From Pseudomonadota bacterium (GTDB taxonomy: Bacteria; Pseudomonadota; Alphaproteobacteria; Rhodospirillales; 2-02-FULL-58-16): DNA of 5,052 nucleotides. Shown here piece by piece: positions 1 through 5,052 of the stretch. The notes beneath the pieces were generated by a model that saw nothing but the letters and a program-made list of their open reading frames with translations, made no database searches and had not been told where the DNA came from. Location of the stretch: the NCBI GenBank assembly GCA_022572335.1, contig JACZWD010000186.1, forward strand, positions 1-5,052, written 5' to 3'. The translations under genes and the position numbers were made by a program. Within the stretch, counting starts at the first letter, position 1, and each line of letters starts with the position of its first letter.

Positions 1-1
1 G

Positions 2-31
2 GTCAACGGCGCCGCCGGCGCCGCCCCTTAG
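2..31 (+). CDS. Possible 3' end of an upstream gene (last nine codons)
   Basis: Reading from base 2 gives the codons for V-N-G-A-A-G-A-A-P followed by TAG at 29-31. The GAA-GAA part comes from a tandem duplication of the 9-mer GGCGCCGCC at 8-25. A terminator-like hairpin at 64-85 follows on the same strand, as expected after a gene end. The fragment is far too short to name. A second frame, starting at base 1, is also open, to a TAG at 73-75, so the choice of frame is a guess. In related alphaproteobacteria a cell-wall peptidase gene often lies before yajC, but nothing here shows that. Confidence 0.25.
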   Translation, partial: VNGAAGAAP

Positions 32-34
32 CGT

Positions 35-62
35 TTGCAAGTGGCGTGCGTGCCGTTATAGT
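35..62 (+). promoter_or_regulatory. Sigma70-like promoter of the yajC-secDF operon
   Basis: TTGCAA at 35-40 matches four of six bases of the -35 consensus. TATAGT at 57-62 matches five of six of the -10 consensus. The spacer is 16 bp. Transcription would begin near 68-70, leaving a leader of about 30 nt before the yajC ATG at 100. This is the only good promoter-like pair seen before yajC. The start site is predicted by eye. Confidence 0.5.
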
Positions 63-63
63 C

Positions 64-85
64 CGGCTGGCCTAGCCGATTTTTT
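64..85 (+). terminator. Small hairpin with T tract before yajC
   Basis: CGGCT (64-68) pairs with AGCCG (74-78) around a five-base loop. An extra G-T wobble at 69/73 could tighten it to a three-base loop. The stem is followed by A and then six T (80-85). It has the form of a weak Rho-independent terminator for whatever is transcribed from the left. It overlaps the predicted start site of the yajC promoter, so operon transcripts from that promoter would not carry the whole stem. Confidence 0.4.
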
Positions 86-86
86 C

Positions 87-92
87 GAGGAG
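87..92 (+). promoter_or_regulatory. Ribosome binding site of yajC
   Basis: GAGGAG lies 7 nt before the ATG at 100 and is a strong Shine-Dalgarno match. It fixes the yajC start. It is the only clear ribosome binding site at its proper distance in the four-gene operon. Confidence 0.8.
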
Positions 93-99
93 TTTCCCC

Positions 100-513
100 A
101 TGTTCGTCTCGCCAGCCTTCGCCCAAGCCGGGGATAATGGCGGCAGCGGGTTCGAGGCGTTGCTGCCGCTGGTGCTGATCTTCGTCGTCTTCTATTTCCT
201 GCTCATCCGGCCCCAGCAGAAAAAGCAGAAGCACCACAAGGAGATGCTGGGCGCCGTCCGCCGGGGCGACCGGGTGGTCACCGGGGGCGGCATCATTGGC
301 ATCGTGACCAAGGTGATCGACGACAAAGAGCTGGCGGTGGAAATCACCGACGGCGTCAAGGTGCGTGTCCAGCGGGCCCTGGTCGCCAGCGTGATCTCCA
401 AGACCGAGCCGGTGCAGGGGGCGAAAAAGGGGCGCGTGGAAGAGGCGCCGGCCACCCAAGCGCAGGGCATGGGCTCCATTCTCAAGGGTCTGTTCGGCGG
501 CAAGGACAAGTAA
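100..513 (+). CDS. yajC: Preprotein translocase subunit YajC
   Basis: YajC is a small inner-membrane protein that associates with SecD and SecF, the accessory part of the SecYEG translocon. The 137-residue product has one membrane helix at about residues 21-36, followed by the family signature RPQQKK (37-42), where the basic stretch marks the cytoplasmic side. The conserved soluble core follows, with GDRVVTGGGIIGIV at 56-69. It is somewhat longer than E. coli YajC (about 110 residues), because of an alphaproteobacterial-type N-terminus and a Gly/Lys-rich tail. The N-terminal SPAFAQA resembles a signal-peptidase AXA site, but no hydrophobic stretch precedes it, so cleavage is unlikely. The start is set by GAGGAG 7 nt upstream. 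secD follows after 18 bp. The assignment rests on the motif, topology and secD/secF context. Confidence 0.96.
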   Translation: MFVSPAFAQAGDNGGSGFEALLPLVLIFVVFYFLLIRPQQKKQKHHKEMLGAVRRGDRVVTGGGIIGIVTKVIDDKELAVEITDGVKVRVQRALVASVISKTEPVQGAKKGRVEEAPATQAQGMGSILKGLFGGKDK

Positions 514-531
514 CGGGCCGGGCGCTCCCCC

Positions 532-2118
532 ATGGTCTATTTCTCCAGGTGGAAGGTGATTCTCGTCCTCGCCGTATGCGGGTTCGGGCTCCTCTTCGCG
601 GCGCCCAATTTCCTGAGCGTGCGGCAGGCCGAAGCCCTGCCCGACTGGCTGCCCCACAAGCAGGTCAGCCTGGGCCTGGACCTGCAGGGGGGATCGCATC
701 TGCTGCTGGAAGTGGAGGTGGATGCGGTGGTGCGCGAACGCCTGGAGTCGATGGTCGATTCCGTGCGCGTCGCCCTGCGCAAGGCGCGCATCCGCTATCG
801 GCGCCTCGGCGTCGAGGGCCGCACCGTCACCGTCACCATCAGGGACGTGGACCGCGCCGAGGAGGCGCGCCGGCTGGTGCGCCAGGTGGACCCGGCGACG
901 ACCCAGGCCGAGCTCGGCGACGGCGGGCGCATCACCCTCAGCCTCACCGATCAGGCGGTACGGGACTGGCGTACGTCGGCGGTCAAACAGTCGATCGAGA
1001 TCGTGCGCCGGCGCATCGACGAAACGGGTGTGCGCGAACCCACCATCCAGCGCCAGGGCGACGACCGCATCCTGGTGCAGCTTCCCGGCATCGACGATCC
1101 GGAGCGGGTGAAGCGCCTGCTCGGCAAGACCGCCAAGATGACCTTCCATCTGGTGGACGAGAAGGCGTCCCTTTCCGAGGCCCTGGCCGGGCGGGTGCCG
1201 CCGGGTTCCAAACTCCTGCCCTCGGCCGACGAGTTCCTGTCCGACGGCCGCCCCCGCATGTACCTGATCAGGAAGCGGGTCATGGTCAGCGGCGACACCC
1301 TGATCGACTCCCAGCCGTCCTTTGATTCGCGGGACAATCAGCCGGTGATCACCTTCCGCTTCGACACCTCGGGCGGCAAGCGCTTCGCCGACGCCACCCG
1401 CAAGAACGTGGGCGTCCGCTTCGCCATCGTGCTCGACGGCAAGGTCATCAGCGCGCCGGTGATCCGCGAGCCCATCCTCGGCGGCGTGGGCCAGATCAGC
1501 GGCAGTTTCTCCGTGCAGGAGACGCAGGATTTGTCGCTTTTGCTGCGCGCCGGCGCCCTGCCGGCGCCGCTCACCATCTTAGAGGAACGCACCGTCGGCC
1601 CCGGCCTCGGCGCCGATTCCATCGCCGCGGGCAAGGTGGCCAGCATCATCGGGATGGTGCTGGTGGTGGTCTTCATGGTGGTGGCCTACGGCCTGTTCGG
1701 CCTCATGGCCGACGTGGCGCTGGTGGTCAACATGGTGCTGATCGTGGCGGTGCTGTCGGTCCTGCAGGCGACGCTGACGCTCCCCGGCATCGCCGGCATC
1801 GTGCTCACCATCGGCATGGCCGTGGATGCCAACGTGCTCGTCTTCGAACGCATCCGCGAGGAGGTCCGCGTCGGGCGGACGCCGATTTCGGCCATCGACG
1901 CGGGGTACTCGCGGGCGATCACGACCATCATCGACGCCAATGTCACAACGCTGATCGCGGCGGTGCTCCTTTATCTGTTCGGCTCGGGGCCGGTGCGCGG
2001 GTTCGCCGTGACCTTGTCCATCGGCATCGTGTCCTCCATGTTCACCGCGATCATGCTGACGCGGCTTCTGGTGGTCGTCTGGCTCAGGCGCACCCGGCCC
2101 CAGGCCCTCCCGGTATAG
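532..2118 (+). CDS. secD: Protein translocase subunit SecD
   Basis: SecD and SecF together form an RND-type membrane protein that couples proton flow to late steps of Sec-dependent export from the periplasmic side. The 528-residue product begins with a membrane helix (about 8-24). A large periplasmic domain follows, opening with LGLDLQGG at 47-54, the classic SecD motif, and containing RRRIDETGVREP at 159-170. The sequence then reaches LDGKVISAPVIREP at 301-314 and LRAGALPAPL at 338-347. Five C-terminal helices follow (about 367-388, 392-411, 417-437, 467-485, 489-515). The fourth helix carries VDANVLVFERIREE (431-444), whose Asp432 sits at the conserved proton-relay position. It is shorter than E. 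coli SecD (615) but normal for a separate SecD. No clear Shine-Dalgarno lies in the 18-bp gap after yajC, but the start MVYFSRWKV is typical, so translation is probably coupled to yajC. Confidence 0.98.
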   Translation: MVYFSRWKVILVLAVCGFGLLFAAPNFLSVRQAEALPDWLPHKQVSLGLDLQGGSHLLLEVEVDAVVRERLESMVDSVRVALRKARIRYRRLGVEGRTVTVTIRDVDRAEEARRLVRQVDPATTQAELGDGGRITLSLTDQAVRDWRTSAVKQSIEIVRRRIDETGVREPTIQRQGDDRILVQLPGIDDPERVKRLLGKTAKMTFHLVDEKASLSEALAGRVPPGSKLLPSADEFLSDGRPRMYLIRKRVMVSGDTLIDSQPSFDSRDNQPVITFRFDTSGGKRFADATRKNVGVRFAIVLDGKVISAPVIREPILGGVGQISGSFSVQETQDLSLLLRAGALPAPLTILEERTVGPGLGADSIAAGKVASIIGMVLVVVFMVVAYGLFGLMADVALVVNMVLIVAVLSVLQATLTLPGIAGIVLTIGMAVDANVLVFERIREEVRVGRTPISAIDAGYSRAITTIIDANVTTLIAAVLLYLFGSGPVRGFAVTLSIGIVSSMFTAIMLTRLLVVVWLRRTRPQALPV

Positions 2119-2129
2119 ATGTCTTCCTC

Positions 2130-3071
2130 ATGCATGTTCTGAGGCTCATCCCCGCCGGCATCAACCTCCAGTTCATCGCCAAGAGGATGATTTTCTTCGT
2201 CTTCTCGGGCCTTTTGGTGGCGGTGTCGGTGGGCCTGTTCACGATCAAGGGGGTCAACTACGGCATCGACTTCAAGGGCGGCATCCTGATCGAGGTGCGC
2301 ACCCAGGACGCCGCCGACCCGGGCGCCATGCGTCTGGCGCTGTCGGGTCTGGGCCTCGGCGAGGTCGCCCTGCAGGAGTTCGGCGCCCCCACCGACGTTC
2401 TCATCCGCGTCCAGCGCCAAGAGGGCGGCGAAAAGGCCCAGCAGGCGGCGGTGGAAGCGGTGAAGGCGGCCCTGGGGCCGGGGGTGGAGTACCGGCGCAC
2501 CGAATTCGTCGGCCCCAAGGTCAGCGAGGAGCTGTTCTGGGACGGGGTCATGGCGGTGACCTTCGCCATTCTCGCCATCCTGGTCTACATCTGGTTCCGC
2601 TTCGAGTGGCAGTTCGGCGTCGGCGCCGTCGTCGCCCTGGTCCACGACGTGCTTTCGACCATCGGGCTGTTTTCGCTTCTCGGGCTGGAATTCAACCTGT
2701 CGACGGTGGCGGCCGTCCTGACCATCGCCGGCTATTCCATCAACGACACCGTGGTCGTGTTCGACCGGGTGCGCGAAAACCTGCGCAAATTCAAGACCAT
2801 GCCCCTGACCGAGCTGTTCAACCGCAGCATCAACGAAACGCTTTCCCGCACGGTCATGACCAGCGTCACCACGCTGCTGGCGCTTCTGTCGTTGTATCTG
2901 CTCGGCGGCGAGGTGCTCCGGGGATTCAGCTTCGCCATGATCTGGGGCGTGGTCATCGGCACCTATTCGTCGGTGTGCATAGCGGTGCCTTTGCTGCTCT
3001 ATCTGGACGTCGGGCGCCGCGCCGCCAGCGGCGGAGAAGGAAAGGAGGCGGCGGTCGAACAGACGCCGTAG
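2130..3071 (+). CDS. secF: Protein translocase subunit SecF
   Basis: SecF is the partner half of the SecDF proton-driven export motor in the inner membrane. The 313-residue product has a first helix at about 19-37, then NYGIDFKGG (43-51) opening a short periplasmic domain. VGPKVSEEL (127-135) comes just before the helix bundle. The remaining helices lie at about 138-156, 161-182, 189-212, 241-258 and 265-291. The SecF hallmark GYSINDTVVVFDRVREN (201-217) includes Asp206 in the membrane and matches the equivalent region of SecD. Its length is normal for the family. The start lies 11 bp after the secD stop with no recognisable Shine-Dalgarno, so coupling to secD is likely. The hydrophilic C-terminal tail (about 295-313) is rich in Gly, Glu and Ala and looks disordered. 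Confidence 0.98.
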   Translation: MHVLRLIPAGINLQFIAKRMIFFVFSGLLVAVSVGLFTIKGVNYGIDFKGGILIEVRTQDAADPGAMRLALSGLGLGEVALQEFGAPTDVLIRVQRQEGGEKAQQAAVEAVKAALGPGVEYRRTEFVGPKVSEELFWDGVMAVTFAILAILVYIWFRFEWQFGVGAVVALVHDVLSTIGLFSLLGLEFNLSTVAAVLTIAGYSINDTVVVFDRVRENLRKFKTMPLTELFNRSINETLSRTVMTSVTTLLALLSLYLLGGEVLRGFSFAMIWGVVIGTYSSVCIAVPLLLYLDVGRRAASGGEGKEAAVEQTP

Positions 3072-3075
3072 ATCC

Positions 3076-3462
3076 ATGCCCGGCCTGGACATCACGCCCC
3101 TGGTCGCTTCAGGGCGCCAGCTCATCCAGGGCTATGGCGAGGGACGATTCCGCGTTGCCGGCCAGGTTTTCCCGGGCTCGGTGCTGGTGTTTCCCCAACG
3201 TACCCTGACCTGGCCCGTCCGCGAGCCGGCCGCGATCACCCTGGCGTCGCTCGATGCGGTGACGGGCGGGGACGTACCCACCGAAATATTACTTGTCGGG
3301 TGTGGCGCCCGCTTCGAACCGGCGCCCGCGGGATTGGCCCGGACCCTGCGCGCCGCCGGGGTCGCCCTCGAGTGGATGGACACGGGCGCCGCCTGCCGCA
3401 CCTTCAACGTGTTGCTCGGCGAGGACCGCCGCGTCGCCGCCGCCCTCATCGCGGTGGAGTAA
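3076..3462 (+). CDS. Mth938/NDUFAF3-family (DUF498) protein
   Basis: The 128-residue soluble protein matches the Mth938-like fold family (PF04430, DUF498/DUF598). Family features visible are an N-terminal region ending in GYGEGRFRVAGQVFPGSVLVFP (19-40), ILLVGCGARFEPAP (71-84), and a C-terminal block in which LRAAGVALEWMDTGAACRTF (91-110) runs into NVLL and a final VAAALIAVE. There is no signal peptide or membrane helix, so it should be cytoplasmic. The human relative NDUFAF3 helps assemble respiratory complex I, and bacterial members are known to lie next to secD/secF. A role in membrane-protein or complex I assembly is inferred from that; its biochemical activity is unknown. It starts 4 bp after secF without a well-placed Shine-Dalgarno. 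The GGAGG inside the secF tail ends 27 nt upstream, too far to serve, so translation is probably coupled. Codons 71-73 are the rare run ATA-TTA-CTT. Confidence 0.9.
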   Translation: MPGLDITPLVASGRQLIQGYGEGRFRVAGQVFPGSVLVFPQRTLTWPVREPAAITLASLDAVTGGDVPTEILLVGCGARFEPAPAGLARTLRAAGVALEWMDTGAACRTFNVLLGEDRRVAAALIAVE

Positions 3463-3485
3463 TACCAAGGGGCGCCCCTTGGTAT
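3462..3485. repeat. Perfect 24-bp palindrome just after the sec operon
   Basis: The half ATACCAAGGGGC (3462-3473) is exactly complementary to GCCCCTTGGTAT (3474-3485). It begins at the last base of the Mth938-like stop codon. As RNA it would form a ten-pair stem with a GCGC loop. Neither strand has a T tract after it, so it is not a classic Rho-independent terminator. It could protect the mRNA 3' end, assist termination, or be a dispersed palindromic repeat of this genome. Confidence 0.7.
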
Positions 3486-3506
3486 AAAAGGCGACCCGGG
3501 GCATGA

Positions 3507-3532
3507 AAACGGGGCCCGGCCGGGCCCCGTTT
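3507..3532. terminator. Bidirectional Rho-independent terminator (perfect 26-bp palindrome)
   Basis: AAACGGGGCCCGG (3507-3519) is exactly complementary to CCGGGCCCCGTTT (3520-3532). The very GC-rich stem ends in TTT on the + strand and in TTTT on the - strand (complement of 3506-3509). It lies between the converging Mth938-like gene (ends 3462) and the PuuD-like gene (ends 3548), where a shared terminator is expected. The T tracts are short, so efficiency is uncertain. Confidence 0.75.
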
Positions 3533-3547
3533 CCCACGCCGAGGGAT

Positions 3548-4159
3548 TCAGTACAGGTTCTGCGCCGACACCATGGCGTAGAGCATGGGGATCGAAAGCA
3601 GGGTGTTGGTCCGCGAGAACAGCATCGCGGTCCGCGCCGCCGCCTTCTTGGCGTCCGCGTCGGCCTCGACCAGTCCCAGCACCTTCTTCTGGTTCGGCCA
3701 GATGATGAACCACACGTTGAACCACATGATGATGCCAAGCCACATGCCGATGCCGATGGCGGTGTGCTTGGCGACGCCGTCGGTCAGGCCCAAGGCCAGG
3801 GCATCGAGGACGTATCCGTTGAGGCTGGCCAGGATCAGGCCAGTAAGGATGGTCGCCATCGCGCCGTGGCGGAACCAGAACAGGGCGGCGGGCGCGATGT
3901 GCTTGCCGATGGCCGGTTTCAATTCATCGGGGATCGCCGGCATCGTCGGGATCTGCACGAAATTGAAATACCACAACAGTCCGATCCACATGACCCCGCT
4001 GAGCACGTGCAGCCAGCGGAACAGGAAGGCCCACCAGCCCTGGTCGAATTCGAGGCCCTGGGTGTGCCAACCGACGACGACGGCGATCATGATCACGGTC
4101 AGAACCACCCCCGCGATCACGGTGTTCTTCAGATCTGCCAGTATGTTGCTCATGTCCAT
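3548..4159 (-). CDS. Stand-alone PuuD-type (urate oxidase N-terminal, DUF989) membrane protein
   Basis: The 203-residue integral membrane protein resembles the membrane part of urate hydroxylase PuuD (PF06181). Five helices are visible at about 13-30, 44-66, 90-114, 128-154 and 181-197. Family-like stretches are RWLHVLSGVMWIGLLWYFNFVQ (48-69), FRHGAM (96-101) and WFNVWFIIWPNQKKVLG (146-162). His32, 51, 87, 98 and 132 lie in or near helices and are possible haem or metal ligands (inference). Full-length PuuD carries a C-terminal cytochrome c domain; here the protein ends at Tyr203 with no CXXCH, so urate oxidation cannot be assumed. Database names for such short relatives vary. No purine-breakdown gene lies nearby. 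The start at 4159 is chosen because CAAGG lies 7 nt upstream; Met3 (4153) is the alternative. An upstream ATG at 4213 would add 18 polar residues and abut the putative operator, so it is unlikely. Confidence 0.8.
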   Translation of the reverse strand: MDMSNILADLKNTVIAGVVLTVIMIAVVVGWHTQGLEFDQGWWAFLFRWLHVLSGVMWIGLLWYFNFVQIPTMPAIPDELKPAIGKHIAPAALFWFRHGAMATILTGLILASLNGYVLDALALGLTDGVAKHTAIGIGMWLGIIMWFNVWFIIWPNQKKVLGLVEADADAKKAAARTAMLFSRTNTLLSIPMLYAMVSAQNLY

Positions 4160-4166
4160 CCCCCGA

Positions 4167-4170
4167 CCTT
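4167..4170 (-). promoter_or_regulatory. Ribosome binding site of the PuuD-like gene
   Basis: On the - strand AAGG (4170 to 4167) is followed by seven bases and then ATG at 4159. This spacing favours the MDMSNIL start over Met3 at 4153 (13 nt away) and over the upstream ATG at 4213. Confidence 0.55.
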
Positions 4171-4214
4171 GCTTGCCTCGGTACCGCGAAGGCCTCCACT
4201 GTGTGCCGTCCATC

Positions 4215-4245
4215 TTAAAATCATTTTAAACTGGAAGTCTAAAAT
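4215..4245 (-). promoter_or_regulatory. AT-rich island with two overlapping inverted repeats; likely operator/promoter
   Basis: This is the most AT-rich stretch of the window. It contains a perfect palindrome TTAAAAT-C-ATTTTAA (4215-4229). A second dyad is centred on 4234, with ATTTTA (4223-4228) facing TAAAAT (4240-4245). Within that second dyad ACT (4230-4232) also pairs with AGT (4236-4238), so nine of eleven base pairs match. The two share the ATTTTAA half-site. On the - strand TAAAAT (4228-4223) is five of six to a -10 box, about 64 bp before the PuuD-like start, but no good -35 is seen. The pattern suggests a dimeric repressor or activator binding two adjacent sites. The regulator is not identifiable from the sequence. 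Confidence 0.5.
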
Positions 4246-4459
4246 TTCGTCCGTCATGGGTACGCCGATGGCGTTCAAATCAAGGCGCCACGGGCATCCG
4301 GCGCATCCGTTCGGGGCCCCCGGTCGCCCGCCGTCCGCGGTGACGGTACGCCGCACGGGGGCGAATCGCGGCCCCGGCACAATCGGGCGGGGCTGAGACG
4401 GCGCGCCTTACCGGCTGCGCCCGCCGGGTCCGGCGCCGAGGCGGTCCGCCATTTTATCC
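4246..4459. other. Gene-free GC-rich spacer between the two minus-strand genes
   Basis: About 210 bp without a convincing gene. It holds a small inverted repeat CCGTC (4331-4335) facing GACGG (4342-4346), but no stem followed by a T tract, so no terminator for the right-hand gene could be called. A 14-codon reading frame lies just after that gene (4452 to 4408, minus strand) but has nothing else to support it. No tRNA-like or riboswitch-like fold was recognised by eye. Confidence 0.5.
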
Positions 4460-5052
4460 TCACCCGGCGCGCCGGGGCTTCATCATCTCGAACTCGAGCT
4501 TGAGCAATGGCAGGCGCGGGAAAACGGGTGTCGCGGCGGCGGGGAAGAGCATCATGGCGCCGTGTTCGGTGTCGCGGTAAGCGTTGTGGACGTCGTCGAA
4601 CTTGCGGATTTCCAGCGCGACGACCTGGTCGGTAATGGGGTCGACGCTCATCCACAAGGCCGTCGGGTTGGGCCGGCCCGCGCTGCCCCGGTCCAGTGTC
4701 TTCAGGGGCGGCCCGAAACGGCGCGTGGAAAAGGCGACGACGGCGTCGAAGGATTGCGTGGGGAAAAGCGCGTGCAGGCGGGTAGCCTTGCCGTCGTCGT
4801 AGCGGACGATGGCCTGCGTGCCCCGGTACACGCCGCCTTTGACCCGGATATGGGGTGCCACTTCTGCCGGCCAGTCGACGGGCTCCACACAAACCACCGT
4901 GGCTCCGCCGGCCGTTTGCACGCAGCGCGCGCCGGCTTCCGGCTCCTCCGGCGTGGGCGGGGCGGCTTTCCCCAGCGCGGCGGACCGGCCCAGGATCAGA
5001 GCCACCTTGTCCAGATCTTCCCGCGGCACGTCGGCGGGCGGGGGCAGGCGGG
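4460..5052 (-). CDS. Unrecognised protein, 5' end beyond the right edge
   Basis: The frame is open from the right edge to TGA at 4462-4460, giving at least 196 residues. I do not recognise the family. The visible part begins RLPPPADVPREDLDKV, a proline-rich, polar start like the mature end of an exported or lipid-anchored protein whose signal peptide lies off the window; this is inference. A GTG at 5029 could start a 189-residue form, but no convincing ribosome site precedes it, so a 5'-truncated gene is preferred. There are no long hydrophobic helices. Two cysteines fall in the early part (CVQTAGGATVVCVEP). The middle contains RYDDGKATRLHALFPTQSFD and then RRFGPPLKTL. Near the end come LWMSVDPITDQVVALEIRKFDD and HGAMMLFPAAATPVFPRLPLLKLE. 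Alternating hydrophobic residues suggest a mainly beta fold. G/C-rich third positions match the neighbouring genes, which supports real coding. It runs in the same direction as the PuuD-like gene, 300 bp upstream of it. Confidence 0.7.
   Translation of the reverse strand, partial: RLPPPADVPREDLDKVALILGRSAALGKAAPPTPEEPEAGARCVQTAGGATVVCVEPVDWPAEVAPHIRVKGGVYRGTQAIVRYDDGKATRLHALFPTQSFDAVVAFSTRRFGPPLKTLDRGSAGRPNPTALWMSVDPITDQVVALEIRKFDDVHNAYRDTEHGAMMLFPAAATPVFPRLPLLKLEFEMMKPRRAG

Noticed and set aside
100..132. Signal peptide cleavage site (SPAFAQA) at the start of YajC
   Set aside because: No hydrophobic segment precedes it, so signal peptidase would not recognise it. The pattern is, as I recall, typical of alphaproteobacterial YajC proteins.
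28..1149. Long open frame on the minus strand (373 codons) across yajC and the first part of secD
   Set aside because: It lies antisense to two certain genes. Its His/Asp/Gly-rich composition is what the reverse reading of GC-rich coding DNA gives, and no family motif is visible.
549..1325. Plus-strand open frame in another frame inside secD (258 codons)
   Set aside because: It fully overlaps secD, is dominated by Arg/Gly/Pro/Ala, and has no supporting motif.
1971..3125. Long open frame on the minus strand (384 codons) across secF
   Set aside because: It is antisense to secF, is rich in His, Asp, Gln and Arg, and has no recognisable domain. It is a by-product of strong third-position G/C bias.
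4160..4213. Upstream extension of the PuuD-like protein to the ATG at 4213
   Set aside because: It would add 18 polar residues, lacks a ribosome site, and would start right at the edge of the AT-rich operator-like island. The start at 4159 has AAGG at proper spacing.
3503..4396. Plus-strand open frame of 297 codons opposite the PuuD-like gene
   Set aside because: The minus-strand product has clear membrane helices and family-like motifs, while the plus-strand product is a low-complexity His/Gln/Asp-rich chain. Its first codons also lie within the terminator palindrome.
4408..4452. 14-codon minus-strand frame just after the right-hand gene, with GAGGA four bases before its ATG
   Set aside because: The ribosome-site-like match overlaps the preceding stop codon and the peptide is Gly/Arg-rich. 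Nothing else suggests translation, and frames this short are common by chance.
4275..4892. Minus-strand alternative frame overlapping the right-hand gene
   Set aside because: Its composition is Arg/Pro/Gly-heavy. The frame ending at 4460 has balanced protein-like composition and G/C third positions.

Overview
The window is GC-rich throughout (judged by eye, not computed) and its codon use is strongly biased to G/C in third positions. Gene content and order fit an alphaproteobacterium, probably Rhodospirillales-like. The main clues are a YajC whose N-terminus reads 'SPAFAQA', separate secD and secF genes after yajC, a small Mth938/NDUFAF3-family gene immediately after secF, and a stand-alone membrane protein of the PuuD/DUF989 family. 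The taxonomic call is inference; no rRNA or other marker gene is present.

Left part (1-3462, + strand): after what may be the last codons of an upstream gene (stop at 29-31), a sigma70-like promoter and a small hairpin with a T tract precede the operon yajC-secD-secF-Mth938-like. Gaps are 18, 11 and 4 bp, so it reads as one transcription unit. YajC, SecD and SecF form the accessory inner-membrane complex of the Sec translocon, which uses the proton motive force to help pull proteins across or into the membrane. The fourth gene belongs to the family of the mitochondrial complex I assembly factor NDUFAF3, whose bacterial relatives are known to sit beside the sec genes. This suggests a link between membrane insertion and assembly of respiratory enzymes.

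Middle (3463-3547): a short convergent intergenic region holds two perfect palindromes (24 and 26 bp). The second is flanked by A and T runs and looks like a bidirectional terminator between the sec operon and the opposing gene.

Right part (3548-5052, - strand): a five-helix membrane protein of the PuuD-type 'urate oxidase N-terminal' family that lacks the cytochrome c domain of full-length PuuD. Upstream of it is an AT-rich island with two overlapping inverted repeats, which looks like an operator/promoter. About 210 bp of GC-rich sequence without a convincing gene follows, then the 3' part of an unrecognised gene that runs off the right edge.

Most of the window is a conserved housekeeping locus. 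I found no evidence of a mobile element, CRISPR array, RNA gene or obvious new defence system. The points most worth a second look are the two-palindrome control region of the PuuD-like gene, that protein's unassigned function, and the paired palindromes in the convergent gap.
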